Shown one piece after another: positions 1-6,639 of a DNA stretch of 64,000 bases. The stretch is taken from contig NZ_QRDZ01000022.1 of NCBI RefSeq assembly GCF_003386235.1, positions 106,658 through 170,657 on the forward strand, written 5' to 3'. The translations under genes were made by a program, and so were the position numbers. Origin of the DNA: Cohnella phaseoli. GTDB lineage: Bacteria > Bacillota > Bacilli > Paenibacillales > Paenibacillaceae. The notes beneath the pieces were generated by a model. That model made no database searches. It was not told the origin of the DNA and saw only the letters and a program-made list of their open reading frames with translations. Numbering within the stretch: position 1 is the stretch's first letter; every line of letters begins with the position of its first letter.

Positions 1-990
1 CCACCAGCCGAGCGGAATCACTTTCGGATCCACAGCAACCGTGCGGCCTTCCTTCACGGTCGTTCCGGTCCGGGTGATGCCGTAGCCGTCGTCTCCTTTG
101 GATTTACCCGTAGATGCGAACCCTGCCGAATACGCCGTCAACGTCACGTTGCTCAGCATCCGTTTTACTTTGACGCTCTTGCCGTTCAGCTTGACGACTT
201 TCGCTTCTCCCGCTTTCGGCGGTCCGCTGAACGATGCCAAAGCCACTTCGGCCTTCTTCTTCGTTCCGATTGCGACAACCTGCTGTACAGCCGGCTTGGC
301 AATCGTCTTCTCGATCATTTCCTGGCTGACCAGCTTGCCGTTCTCGTAAACCTTCTCGGTTTTATAGACGACCGTGCCTTCCTTGCCTTCGGTCACGACC
401 TTCGTCTTGCCTTCTTCAAGCTCCTCGCTCTTCTTCTCCACAACCTTGAAGGCGATCGGGCGCTGGGTCTCTGTAACCTCTTTGCGCACGCGAACGACCG
501 ATACGGTCATACCTTCCCGCAAAGGACTGTCAAGCTCCGGAACGACGCGGTCATTCTCGGATAGATTGAGGTTTAACGACTGGATGACTCCCCCAACGGT
601 ATCTTCGCTTGAATAAGCGACTTGCTGTTTGCCATCCGCTTTGATCATAACGCCTACTGCCCGGTCGATAATCAATCGGCTTCCCTCTTCCAAGCTGGCC
701 GTAGCCGCCATAGAGAGATGATCGTTAGGCCCGATGTAAATGCCCTGCTCTTCGAGCAAGCCGAGCACGTCCGAGGTTTTCGTAGAGATCGCCTTCGAGA
801 CGCCGTTGTCGATGATCGTAATGTTCTTGATCGCCGCCTTCTGCAGCAACGAAATGAACATGATGGAGATGGCAAAAACGAGAATTGCGGCCAATAGCGC
901 TGCACGCAAATGCTCATGCTTCCAACGCAGTGCGAAAAGCTTGCCGGTCGGTCGTGGATCATGGGTTTCCTGAATAGGAATTGCGCCCAT
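1..990 (-). CDS. yabE: YabE-like G5/3D-domain cell-wall protein, C-terminus beyond window edge
   Basis: The reading frame runs leftward from ATG at 990 with no stop before the window edge, so about 330 N-terminal residues are visible. A ribosome site AAGGAGG lies just upstream. Order seen: short cytoplasmic N-terminus, one membrane segment (about residues 29-50, LRAALLAAILVFAISIMF), repeated ubiquitin-like DUF348 segments, a G5-like stretch (KVVEKKSEELEEGKTKVV), then the start of a 3D domain (LTAYSAG, then GYGITRTGTTVKEG and AVDPKVIPLG). The 3D domain carries the catalytic aspartates of Rpf/Sps-type peptidoglycan hydrolases; the last part lies outside the window. It follows tatD as in Bacillus, and a c-di-AMP riboswitch lies upstream, which fits a cell-wall enzyme. 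It was probably anchored to the membrane and acts outside the cell. Confidence 0.9.
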   Translation of the reverse strand, partial: MGAIPIQETHDPRPTGKLFALRWKHEHLRAALLAAILVFAISIMFISLLQKAAIKNITIIDNGVSKAISTKTSDVLGLLEEQGIYIGPNDHLSMAATASLEEGSRLIIDRAVGVMIKADGKQQVAYSSEDTVGGVIQSLNLNLSENDRVVPELDSPLREGMTVSVVRVRKEVTETQRPIAFKVVEKKSEELEEGKTKVVTEGKEGTVVYKTEKVYENGKLVSQEMIEKTIAKPAVQQVVAIGTKKKAEVALASFSGPPKAGEAKVVKLNGKSVKVKRMLSNVTLTAYSAGFASTGKSKGDDGYGITRTGTTVKEGRTVAVDPKVIPLGWW

Positions 991-1283
991 ATCTCGTTCC
1001 TCCTTCATAGCCCGCCGTCGACTGTAATGCATGATGTTGTCTGACGCGACTAATCCAAAATGGTTAACGACACCTGGCGATCAGACCCGAAATTTTCGCG
1101 GATTTCGGCTGGATCGATCAGACGCCGCCTTCCCCAGTTCAGAATACTCACATGAGAGCATGTTACCCTGAGCAGTTGTGTTGGCAACACAAAAAGCCAT
1201 CGAGACAGAGGACTGTTCGTGGCTTCCGCATGATTGAAAATAAGCTAAGTACTGTAGCGGCACGAGGGTGACCTCTCTCTATC
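991..1283 (-). other. long untranslated leader between riboswitch and yabE
   Basis: About 290 bases separate the riboswitch aptamer from the yabE start. No convincing gene is seen. A palindrome TTGTGTTGGCAACACAA (1176-1192) could form a hairpin, but on the minus strand its T-run precedes the stem, so it is not a simple intrinsic terminator. The expression platform of the riboswitch must lie in this stretch or act at a distance; I could not resolve it. Confidence 0.4.
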
Positions 1284-1478
1284 ACGCTTGCGGGGTTAGC
1301 TGTCGGATTCGGGCAAAGAGAGTTGCCCTAACGGCTGCATGCCTGACGCGTCACTCAGATAGAGCCGCCATCCCGACACTTGCCGCATTCACCCCAAGAT
1401 TGCTCGGACCGCATTGGACGCTCATCAAGATCGTCGCCGCGTTGGGTCCCCCACTCTCCCGTTCGGGAGATTAAGCGC
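1284..1478 (-). promoter_or_regulatory. c-di-AMP riboswitch (ydaO/yuaA class)
   Basis: Read on the minus strand, the conserved blocks of the ydaO/yuaA aptamer appear in order: a closing stem CGCTT with AAGCG, GGGGGACCCAA near the 5' side, GGGGTGAATGCGG in the middle, and CGACAGCTAACCCCGCAAGC at the 3' end. This class binds cyclic di-AMP and usually turns off cell-wall hydrolase and potassium/osmolyte genes when the ligand is abundant. The next gene is yabE, a peptidoglycan-acting protein, which is a known type of target. The c-di-AMP receptor gene darA is in the same window. Confidence 0.88.
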
Positions 1479-1666
1479 ACTGGAAAAGGAATGTCATATT
1501 CGAACTTTCTGTTGAAGATCATAACCTCTGCGCGATAACAGTGTAAAGACGGCTCATCCGACGAATTTGGCCGTTTTTACGGAAAATCGAAGGGAACTTG
1601 CGCGATAATCGCAACAAAAGCCAGTTTTTTCTTCGAAGCGGCTTGTTTTCCTCCCGTTTCTTCCGT
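1479..1666 (-). other. tatD-yabE intergenic region with inverted repeat
   Basis: This region should contain the yabE promoter and the end of the tatD transcript. An 11-bp inverted repeat (1543-1553 with 1570-1580, one G-T pair) could be a weak terminator or operator. A second, bulged repeat lies at 1613-1647. Neither has a clean T-run on the minus strand, so I do not call a terminator. Confidence 0.3.
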
Positions 1667-2446
1667 TTATCTCGTTATCCCAAAACAGCGTCTGGCGTTA
1701 TCGCCTGTTATTTTTGCAATTTCTTCCAGAGAAACACCTTTTATTTCCGCTGCCGTCTCTGCGACCAGACGCACGTAAGCGGACTCATTTCGCTTCCCTC
1801 GATGGGGGTGAGGAGTCAAATAGGGGGCATCGGTTTCGATCAGCAAACGGTCCAATGGAACCCTTTCCAAAACCTCTTTGGGAACCCTTGCATTTTTGAA
1901 TGTAACCGGTCCCCCGAAGGAAATATGGAAATTCATATCCAGGCATATTTGGGCCGTCTCCCAACTTCCGGAGAAGCAGTGCATAATTCCCCCGACCTCG
2001 GAAGCCCGCTCCTCCTTCAATAATTTTACAATGTCCTCGTGTGCGTCCCGATTATGAATCACAATAGGTTTTCCGATCCGCCGGGCCAGTCGAATTTGTT
2101 CGCGAAACACTGTCTGCTGAACGTCTTTCGGCGATGTGTCCCAATAATAATCAAGTCCGATTTCGCCGATCGCGACGACTTTCGGATGAGTGGTGCAGAG
2201 TCGCTCGATCCAGGCCAAATCCTCTTCCAGCTTCATGTCGACGGCATCGGTCGGATGCCACCCAACCGCCGCATAAATAAACGGGTATTTCTCCGTCAAC
2301 GCCATCGTCGTGGGAATCGTCTCGCGGTTGAACCCGATATTGACGATCGTGTCTACGCCGGCGGCCAACGCGCGTTCTATCACTTCATCTCGATCGCTGT
2401 CGAACTTGTGAGAATCGAGGTGGGCATGGGTATCAAAAAGCATCAT
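1667..2446 (-). CDS. tatD: TatD family metal-dependent DNase
   Basis: About 259 residues, full length for the family. Metal-binding motifs are all visible: FDTHAHLD at the N-terminus (HxH), GEIGLDYYWD (Glu), VIHNRDA (His), MHCFSG (His) and ETDAPYLTP (Asp) near the C-terminus. TatD proteins are cytoplasmic TIM-barrel 3'-5' exonucleases implicated in DNA repair. I start it at ATG 2446 because AAAGGAG lies five bases upstream; the open frame extends further upstream only into the repeat at 2470-2636, and ATG 2443 is an equal alternative. It is the yabD equivalent, between the HD gene and yabE. Confidence 0.93.
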   Translation of the reverse strand: MMLFDTHAHLDSHKFDSDRDEVIERALAAGVDTIVNIGFNRETIPTTMALTEKYPFIYAAVGWHPTDAVDMKLEEDLAWIERLCTTHPKVVAIGEIGLDYYWDTSPKDVQQTVFREQIRLARRIGKPIVIHNRDAHEDIVKLLKEERASEVGGIMHCFSGSWETAQICLDMNFHISFGGPVTFKNARVPKEVLERVPLDRLLIETDAPYLTPHPHRGKRNESAYVRLVAETAAEIKGVSLEEIAKITGDNARRCFGITR

Positions 2447-2469
2447 TATGTCTCCTTTTTCGAGAGGTT

Positions 2470-2636
2470 GTTCAAAAAGTCCAATTTTGATCACGAAGCA
2501 TCTCATAAAGCATACTCGACGTCGAATCTTGCATTCAGCCGGATCTTCCGGTACTCACGTAGCTTCCACTACGCTCCGTTCCTCATCACCGGTCTTCATC
2601 CAACCTTCTTGGTGCTGAAAACCGGACTTTTTGAAC
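2470..2636. mobile_element. MITE-like intergenic repeat with 13-bp terminal inverted repeats
   Basis: A 167-bp non-coding element lies between the HD gene and tatD. Its ends are perfect inverted repeats GTTCAAAAAGTCC (2470-2482) and GGACTTTTTGAAC (2624-2636); the flanks GAGAG and CTCTC continue the symmetry imperfectly. It contains internal short palindromes such as ACGTAGCTTCCACTACG. It encodes no protein. The sequence resembles a family I recall as recurring between genes in Paenibacillaceae genomes, but copy number cannot be tested here. Its transcript could fold into a long hairpin upstream of tatD. Confidence 0.6.
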
Positions 2637-2672
2637 TCTCATTTTATGTGTGATCCAAATCACTTTCTTCTA

Positions 2673-3965
2673 TTATATAGACAACCTGGCGCGTGTCTCG
2701 GAACTGAGCAAATGAGCGTGCGGAAGCACTCGCTCCTCCGGATAATAAATGTAATCATTGCCTCGATGCAAGCCGGCGATCGAGCGAATAATATCGGAGG
2801 CTGCCGAAATTTCCGTCAGCTCCTCCCGCTTGTCCAACAGCAAAATCGGAGGCTTCTCCTTACTGTCAGGCAGCACCCCCGGCTTATAGACGTCATACGG
2901 GGAATCCTCGGGCTTGTCGACTTCCATATGATAGGACGGATCGAGGCCGATCCTTCGCCACTCGCCGCGAACATCTTCGAGCCACCCTCTGTCCTCTCCG
3001 GTCAGCGGCGCAAACTTGTACAGCCTCCGGTTCAAGAAGCGCCGGCATAGATCCGCCAGCAATTCGTCGCGTTCGCCCGCCCACTCGCCGAAAGCCGTCT
3101 GCACCATCGCCTCGTCGAGCCTCATGTACTGTGCCAGCGTGACGGAGCCGGACAGCAAAGCCCGGATCGGGTCAAGCATAAAGGAGAATGCGTAGCCGGA
3201 CGCGAGAAGCTCGCTCGCTCTCCGGAAAATTTGACGAAGCAATATTTCCGAGCTGCGGGTGACAGGGTGAAAATAAACCTGCCAATACATTTGGTATCTT
3301 GACATTAAGTAATCTTCGACGGCGTGCATCCCGCTGTCCTTAACGACGATTTTCCCCTGGAAGGGGCGCAGCACTCGCAAAATGCGGTCCAGATCAAACG
3401 TGCCGTAGTTCACTCCCGTGAAATAAGCATCGCGCAGCAAGTAATCCATCCGATCCGCATCCAGTTGGCTGGATACGAGGCTGACTACAATCGGTTTTTC
3501 GTATTTCTTGCGGATCACCGCGGCGACCTTGTCCGGAAATCGGTCATCGATTTCGCGCAGTACGCGGTTAATCTCGGTATCCCCTAAGACCACTTCGCAG
3601 GTCCATTCTTCATGGTCCGTGCCGAAGATTTGTTCAATAGAATGCGAAAATGGGCCATGTCCGACATCATGCAACAAAGAAGCACAAAGACTGAGCAATT
3701 TTTCCTCTTGCGGCCAATCGCTGTATCCATTACGCTCAAACTGAGAAATCACTTTCCTTGTAATTTCATATACACCCAACGAATGGGAAAACCGACTGTG
3801 CTCTGCCCCATGAAACGTAAGATAGGAGGTGCCTAGTTGGCGGATTCTTCTGAGTCGCTGGAACTCCGGCGTATTGATGAGCTTCCAGACGGTCAGATCC
3901 TGCACGTAAATGGAATGATGCACAGGATCTTTGAAAACCTTCTCCTCGTGTAATCTCGATAACAT
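2673..3965 (-). CDS. HD-superfamily phosphohydrolase, YwfO/dNTPase-like
   Basis: 430 residues. The HD metal site is intact: an upstream histidine in AEHSRFSHSLGVYE, the HD pair in LLHDVGHGPFSHSIE, and the distal aspartate in QLDADRMDYLLRDAYF. This arrangement matches the dGTP triphosphohydrolase/YwfO branch, which acts on deoxynucleotide triphosphates or related nucleotides in the cytoplasm; the exact substrate is not visible. The start ATG 3965 has GAGGTGAT five bases upstream. In Bacillus this position between abrB and yabD is occupied by metS. Three Spo0A-like boxes lie just upstream (3992-4040), so sporulation-phase control is possible. Confidence 0.85.
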   Translation of the reverse strand: MLSRLHEEKVFKDPVHHSIYVQDLTVWKLINTPEFQRLRRIRQLGTSYLTFHGAEHSRFSHSLGVYEITRKVISQFERNGYSDWPQEEKLLSLCASLLHDVGHGPFSHSIEQIFGTDHEEWTCEVVLGDTEINRVLREIDDRFPDKVAAVIRKKYEKPIVVSLVSSQLDADRMDYLLRDAYFTGVNYGTFDLDRILRVLRPFQGKIVVKDSGMHAVEDYLMSRYQMYWQVYFHPVTRSSEILLRQIFRRASELLASGYAFSFMLDPIRALLSGSVTLAQYMRLDEAMVQTAFGEWAGERDELLADLCRRFLNRRLYKFAPLTGEDRGWLEDVRGEWRRIGLDPSYHMEVDKPEDSPYDVYKPGVLPDSKEKPPILLLDKREELTEISAASDIIRSIAGLHRGNDYIYYPEERVLPHAHLLSSETRARLSI

Positions 3966-3991
3966 GGAACATCACCTCATCTTGGTCATTT

Positions 3992-4040
3992 TTCGACAAA
4001 GTGTCGTTGAAAAAATCGGTTTATGTCGAATATTGTCGAA
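3992..4040. promoter_or_regulatory. cluster of three Spo0A-like boxes
   Basis: TGTCGAA, the core 0A box, occurs at 4024-4030 and 4034-4040 in tandem one helical turn apart, and in inverse orientation (TTCGACA) at 3992-3998. They lie in the divergent region between the HD gene and abrB, closer to the HD gene start at 3965. The match to the established Spo0A core is direct; occupancy is inferred. Confidence 0.6.
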
Positions 4041-4157
4041 TTTCGTTTTCCTTATACTTTTGGCCGTCTTAACGAGCTTTTTTTAGAAAATCACCATTCC
4101 TGAGAGGATTTTCAGACGATATTTAAGAATTTTAAGCATTTCTCGCGCGCTTTCAGG

Positions 4158-4186
4158 TTGACTTTTTTGGGAAAGGTTGGTACGAT
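4158..4186 (+). promoter_or_regulatory. sigma-A promoter of abrB
   Basis: TTGACT (4158-4163), a 17-base spacer and TACGAT (4181-4186) make a near-consensus vegetative promoter about 105 bases before the abrB start. Expected transcription start is near 4193, giving a long leader that carries the Spo0A-like site. Confidence 0.75.
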
Positions 4187-4209
4187 AGAGTTCGGAAAAG
4201 AGAGAACTT

Positions 4210-4228
4210 TGTCGAAAACTGGCGACAA
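4210..4228 (+). promoter_or_regulatory. Spo0A-like inverted box downstream of the abrB promoter
   Basis: TTGTCGAA followed by GGCGACAA forms an inverted pair of 0A-like half sites at about +17 to +36. In Bacillus subtilis Spo0A represses abrB from 0A boxes placed just downstream of the promoter, so the position matches the known arrangement. Confidence 0.6.
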
Positions 4229-4293
4229 CGAACAGGCACAGGATCTATGTTCGTTTTGTATTTATTTTAATCATACGAGAGGGGTATTACCAA

Positions 4294-4548
4294 ATGATGA
4301 AATCTACCGGTATCGTACGTAAAGTCGATGAATTGGGACGGGTGGTTATTCCGATCGAGCTTCGCCGCACACTTGGCATTGGAGAGAAAGACGCGCTGGA
4401 GATTTATGTAGACGGCGAGCGCATTATGCTTAAGAAATACGAGCCTGCGTGCATCTTCTGCGGCAACGCGGAGAACGTTACTTACTTCAAAGGAAAAATT
4501 GTTTGCAGAGAATGTTTGAAGGATTTACCTTCCCCTGTGACAAATTAG
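4294..4548 (+). CDS. abrB: AbrB family transition-state regulator with C-terminal zinc-ribbon-like tail
   Basis: 84 residues. The N-terminal half is a nearly canonical AbrB swapped-hairpin DNA-binding domain (STGIVRKVDELGRVVIPIEL and LGIGEKDALEIYVD). The C-terminal half differs from Bacillus subtilis AbrB and carries two CxxC pairs, Cys53/Cys56 and Cys71/Cys74, typical of a small zinc knuckle. Product: cytoplasmic DNA-binding repressor of stationary-phase and sporulation genes. GAGAGGGG precedes the start; ATG 4294 and ATG 4297 are both possible. It has its own sigma-A promoter, Spo0A-like sites and a strong terminator, so it is monocistronic, on the strand opposite to its neighbours. Confidence 0.93.
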   Translation: MMKSTGIVRKVDELGRVVIPIELRRTLGIGEKDALEIYVDGERIMLKKYEPACIFCGNAENVTYFKGKIVCRECLKDLPSPVTN

Positions 4549-4615
4549 AGAAAATAGTTTATAATAAAATTTGTATTCTAATTATTGTTAATTCGAACCT
4601 TTTTATACTCCTTGC

Positions 4616-4651
4616 CCCCTCTCGATGTCGATCTCGGGAGGGGATTTTTTT
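4616..4651 (+). terminator. rho-independent terminator of abrB
   Basis: CCCCTCTCG (4616-4624) pairs with CGGGAGGGG (4635-4643) around a 10-base loop and is followed by ATTTTTTT. The T-run exists only on the plus strand, so this serves abrB and not rsmI. Confidence 0.88.
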
Positions 4652-4674
4652 CGTCTTACTTACTTGTACCCCAT

Positions 4675-5649
4675 TTACTCGTCTTCGTTCTTTTCAAGCA
4701 GCGCCTGATAGACGTCTCGCTTCGATATTCCCCGATCCGTCGCCGTTGATTTCATCGCTTCCTTACGCGATTGTCCGGCCGCCTCGTAATGCGCAACATG
4801 CTGCCCAAGCGTTACGGAAGTCCACCACAAGCCGACCTGTTCCGCGTCGTCTCCTGCTCGAATTCCGTTTTCCGAACGCGTTCCTTCTATTAATATACAG
4901 CACTCCCCGAGCGGAGCGTTCTGCTCGACATGCGCCAGACAGGCCTCAACCGTTCCCCTAACGACTTCCTCGTGCTTCTTCGTCAGTTCGCGTACGATAG
5001 CCATTTTTCGGCCGCCCCATCGCTCGGCGATCGCAGCTACGGTTTTTTTCAGTCGGTGGGGAGATTCGTATAAAATCAGCGTTCCGCTCTCTCCCTGCAA
5101 GCTGTCGAGCAGCTTGTGCACGCCCTTCCGATCGCGCGGCGGAAAGCCGACGAACAGGAAGCGATCGGTCGGGAGACCGGAGACGATCAGCGCCGACAGA
5201 GCGGCATTCGCCCCCGGAATCGGCACGATCGGTATGCCGACGGCTGCCGCGTCCCTCGCCAAGTCCGCCCCCGGGTCGGAGATCGCGGGAATACCCGCAT
5301 CGCTGACAAGCGCAATGCTCTGACCTTCCAGAAGCAGACGGATTAATTCGGGACCGCTTGCTTCCCGGTTATGCTCGTGATAGCTGACAAGCCGGTTCTG
5401 GATTTCGAAATGCGTCAGCAGCTTGCGCGTCTGCCTCGTATCCTCGGCCGCGATCAGTTGCACCTCCTTTAATGTGCGGATCGCGCGAAACGTCATATCC
5501 TCCAGATTGCCGATCGGCGTCGCTACCAAGTACAGCGTCCCCGGCTTCTCGCGCGCAGCGAAGCTCTTCTGGACAGTGGCCTGAGCAAAGCTTGCTCTTG
5601 CTGCCTCTCCCGAGTCGATCCCGTCTCTGTTTGTTGTAGCTTCGTTCAT
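4675..5649 (-). CDS. rsmI: 16S rRNA (cytidine-1402-2'-O)-methyltransferase
   Basis: 324 residues with the tetrapyrrole-methylase-like fold. The SAM-binding start GTLYLVATPIGNLEDMT is at about residue 37, followed by IAAEDTRQTRKLL, LVSDAGIPAISDPG and IPGANAALSALIVSGL, all hallmarks of RsmI. It 2'-O-methylates C1402 in the decoding centre. There is a 36-residue N-terminal extension before the conserved core; the ATG at 5649 has a strong GGAGGGGAGGAG site, so the extension is probably translated. Its start overlaps the trmN6 stop by four bases (ATGA), implying translational coupling. Equivalent to yabC. Confidence 0.94.
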   Translation of the reverse strand: MNEATTNRDGIDSGEAARASFAQATVQKSFAAREKPGTLYLVATPIGNLEDMTFRAIRTLKEVQLIAAEDTRQTRKLLTHFEIQNRLVSYHEHNREASGPELIRLLLEGQSIALVSDAGIPAISDPGADLARDAAAVGIPIVPIPGANAALSALIVSGLPTDRFLFVGFPPRDRKGVHKLLDSLQGESGTLILYESPHRLKKTVAAIAERWGGRKMAIVRELTKKHEEVVRGTVEACLAHVEQNAPLGECCILIEGTRSENGIRAGDDAEQVGLWWTSVTLGQHVAHYEAAGQSRKEAMKSTATDRGISKRDVYQALLEKNEDE

Positions 5650-6473
5650 GTTAGCTCCTCCCCTCCAGTCCGCTTTTCCTTAACCGACGGCGCTCGCCCG
5701 TTAGGGCGTTTGAAGTCCGGCAGTTCCGCCGCTTGTCCGTAAAATACGGCCAACAGCTCCGGCGTATACTCCCCGTCCTCTTCATAGACGATCAGAGGCG
5801 GCAAGAGTCTAACCTCAGGCCGGCCGTCGCGAGTTCCTTCTATTAATATCATGTTCGCTTCCGCTTCCCTGCGGGGGTGCACGAAGCGTATCCGCTTTGG
5901 TTCAATGCGGTAACGGCGCATCAGATCGATAATATCGACCAACCGGCTCGGACGATGAACCATCGCAACCTTGCCGCCCGCCTTCACGCTCCTGGCGCAG
6001 GCCGCGACGACGTCCTCCAGCTTGCAGCCGACCTCGTGGCGGGCCATTGCCTGATGAAGATTGTCTTTGCGATCGCCGCTCGCGACCGGCAAATACGGCG
6101 GATTAACCGTAACTGCATCGTATAGCTCGCCTTCGAGCTTCCATTCGCGCAAATCGCCTTCTATAATATGTACCCGGTCGTCCAGACGGTTCAACGATAC
6201 GCTTCTTCGCGCCATGTCGGCGAGCCGGGTCTGAATCTCGATGCCCTCCACTTTTGCTTCGGTTCGCGTCGTAAGCAGCATCGGAATAACGCCGTTGCCT
6301 GTACACAAATCGAGAATGCGCCCTCTTGGCGGTACGGAGGCAAACCGAGCGAGCAGCACCGCGTCCAGCGAGAAACTGAACACTTCGGGACTTTGAATGA
6401 TTTTCAAATGATGAGTCAATAGATCGTCCAGCCGTTCTCCAGGCTGCAGAATTAGCTCCTCTTCAGCGCTCAC
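5646..6473 (-). CDS. trmN6: tRNA1(Val) adenine-37-N6-methyltransferase family (YabB)
   Basis: About 275 residues. Class I methyltransferase: SAM motif ILDLCTGNGVIPMLL, an acidic motif after GIEIQTRLADMA, and the adenine-methylase motif NPPYLPV near residue 125. YabB/TrmN6 proteins methylate N6 of A37 in tRNA. The frame is open to GTG 6482, but GAGGAAGG is better spaced from GTG 6473, which I prefer. The first gene of a two-gene unit with rsmI; yazA, found between them in Bacillus, is absent. Its usual upstream neighbour yabA is about 49 kb away, so it needs its own promoter in 6474-6639. Confidence 0.9.
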   Translation of the reverse strand: MSAEEELILQPGERLDDLLTHHLKIIQSPEVFSFSLDAVLLARFASVPPRGRILDLCTGNGVIPMLLTTRTEAKVEGIEIQTRLADMARRSVSLNRLDDRVHIIEGDLREWKLEGELYDAVTVNPPYLPVASGDRKDNLHQAMARHEVGCKLEDVVAACARSVKAGGKVAMVHRPSRLVDIIDLMRRYRIEPKRIRFVHPRREAEANMILIEGTRDGRPEVRLLPPLIVYEEDGEYTPELLAVFYGQAAELPDFKRPNGRAPSVKEKRTGGEELT

Positions 6474-6491
6474 GAGTCGCACCTTCCTCTT

Positions 6492-6512
6492 CTAAGTGCT
6501 TACGCCACTTAG
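6492..6512. repeat. inverted repeat in trmN6/patatin divergent region
   Basis: CTAAGTG (6492-6498) and CACTTAG (6506-6512) form a perfect 7-bp inverted repeat with a 7-base centre, just before the trmN6 start. It could be an operator or a 5' mRNA hairpin. No clear sigma-A promoter was identified in the rest of the region. Confidence 0.45.
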
Positions 6513-6639
6513 CTTACTTGATTCGAGGCTTGATCGCAAACTCATTCGTTTCGACATCTTCCCGACACATTAAGCTGCTAAGATTAATGATCATTGTCTT
6601 TCGTGCGTTAGTGCAGTTGTGAAAGGAGAGGCTACGCTG

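Noticed and set aside
1081..1263. 60-residue frame in the yabE leader
   Set aside because: No ribosome site, no recognisable protein features, and it overlaps the riboswitch leader.
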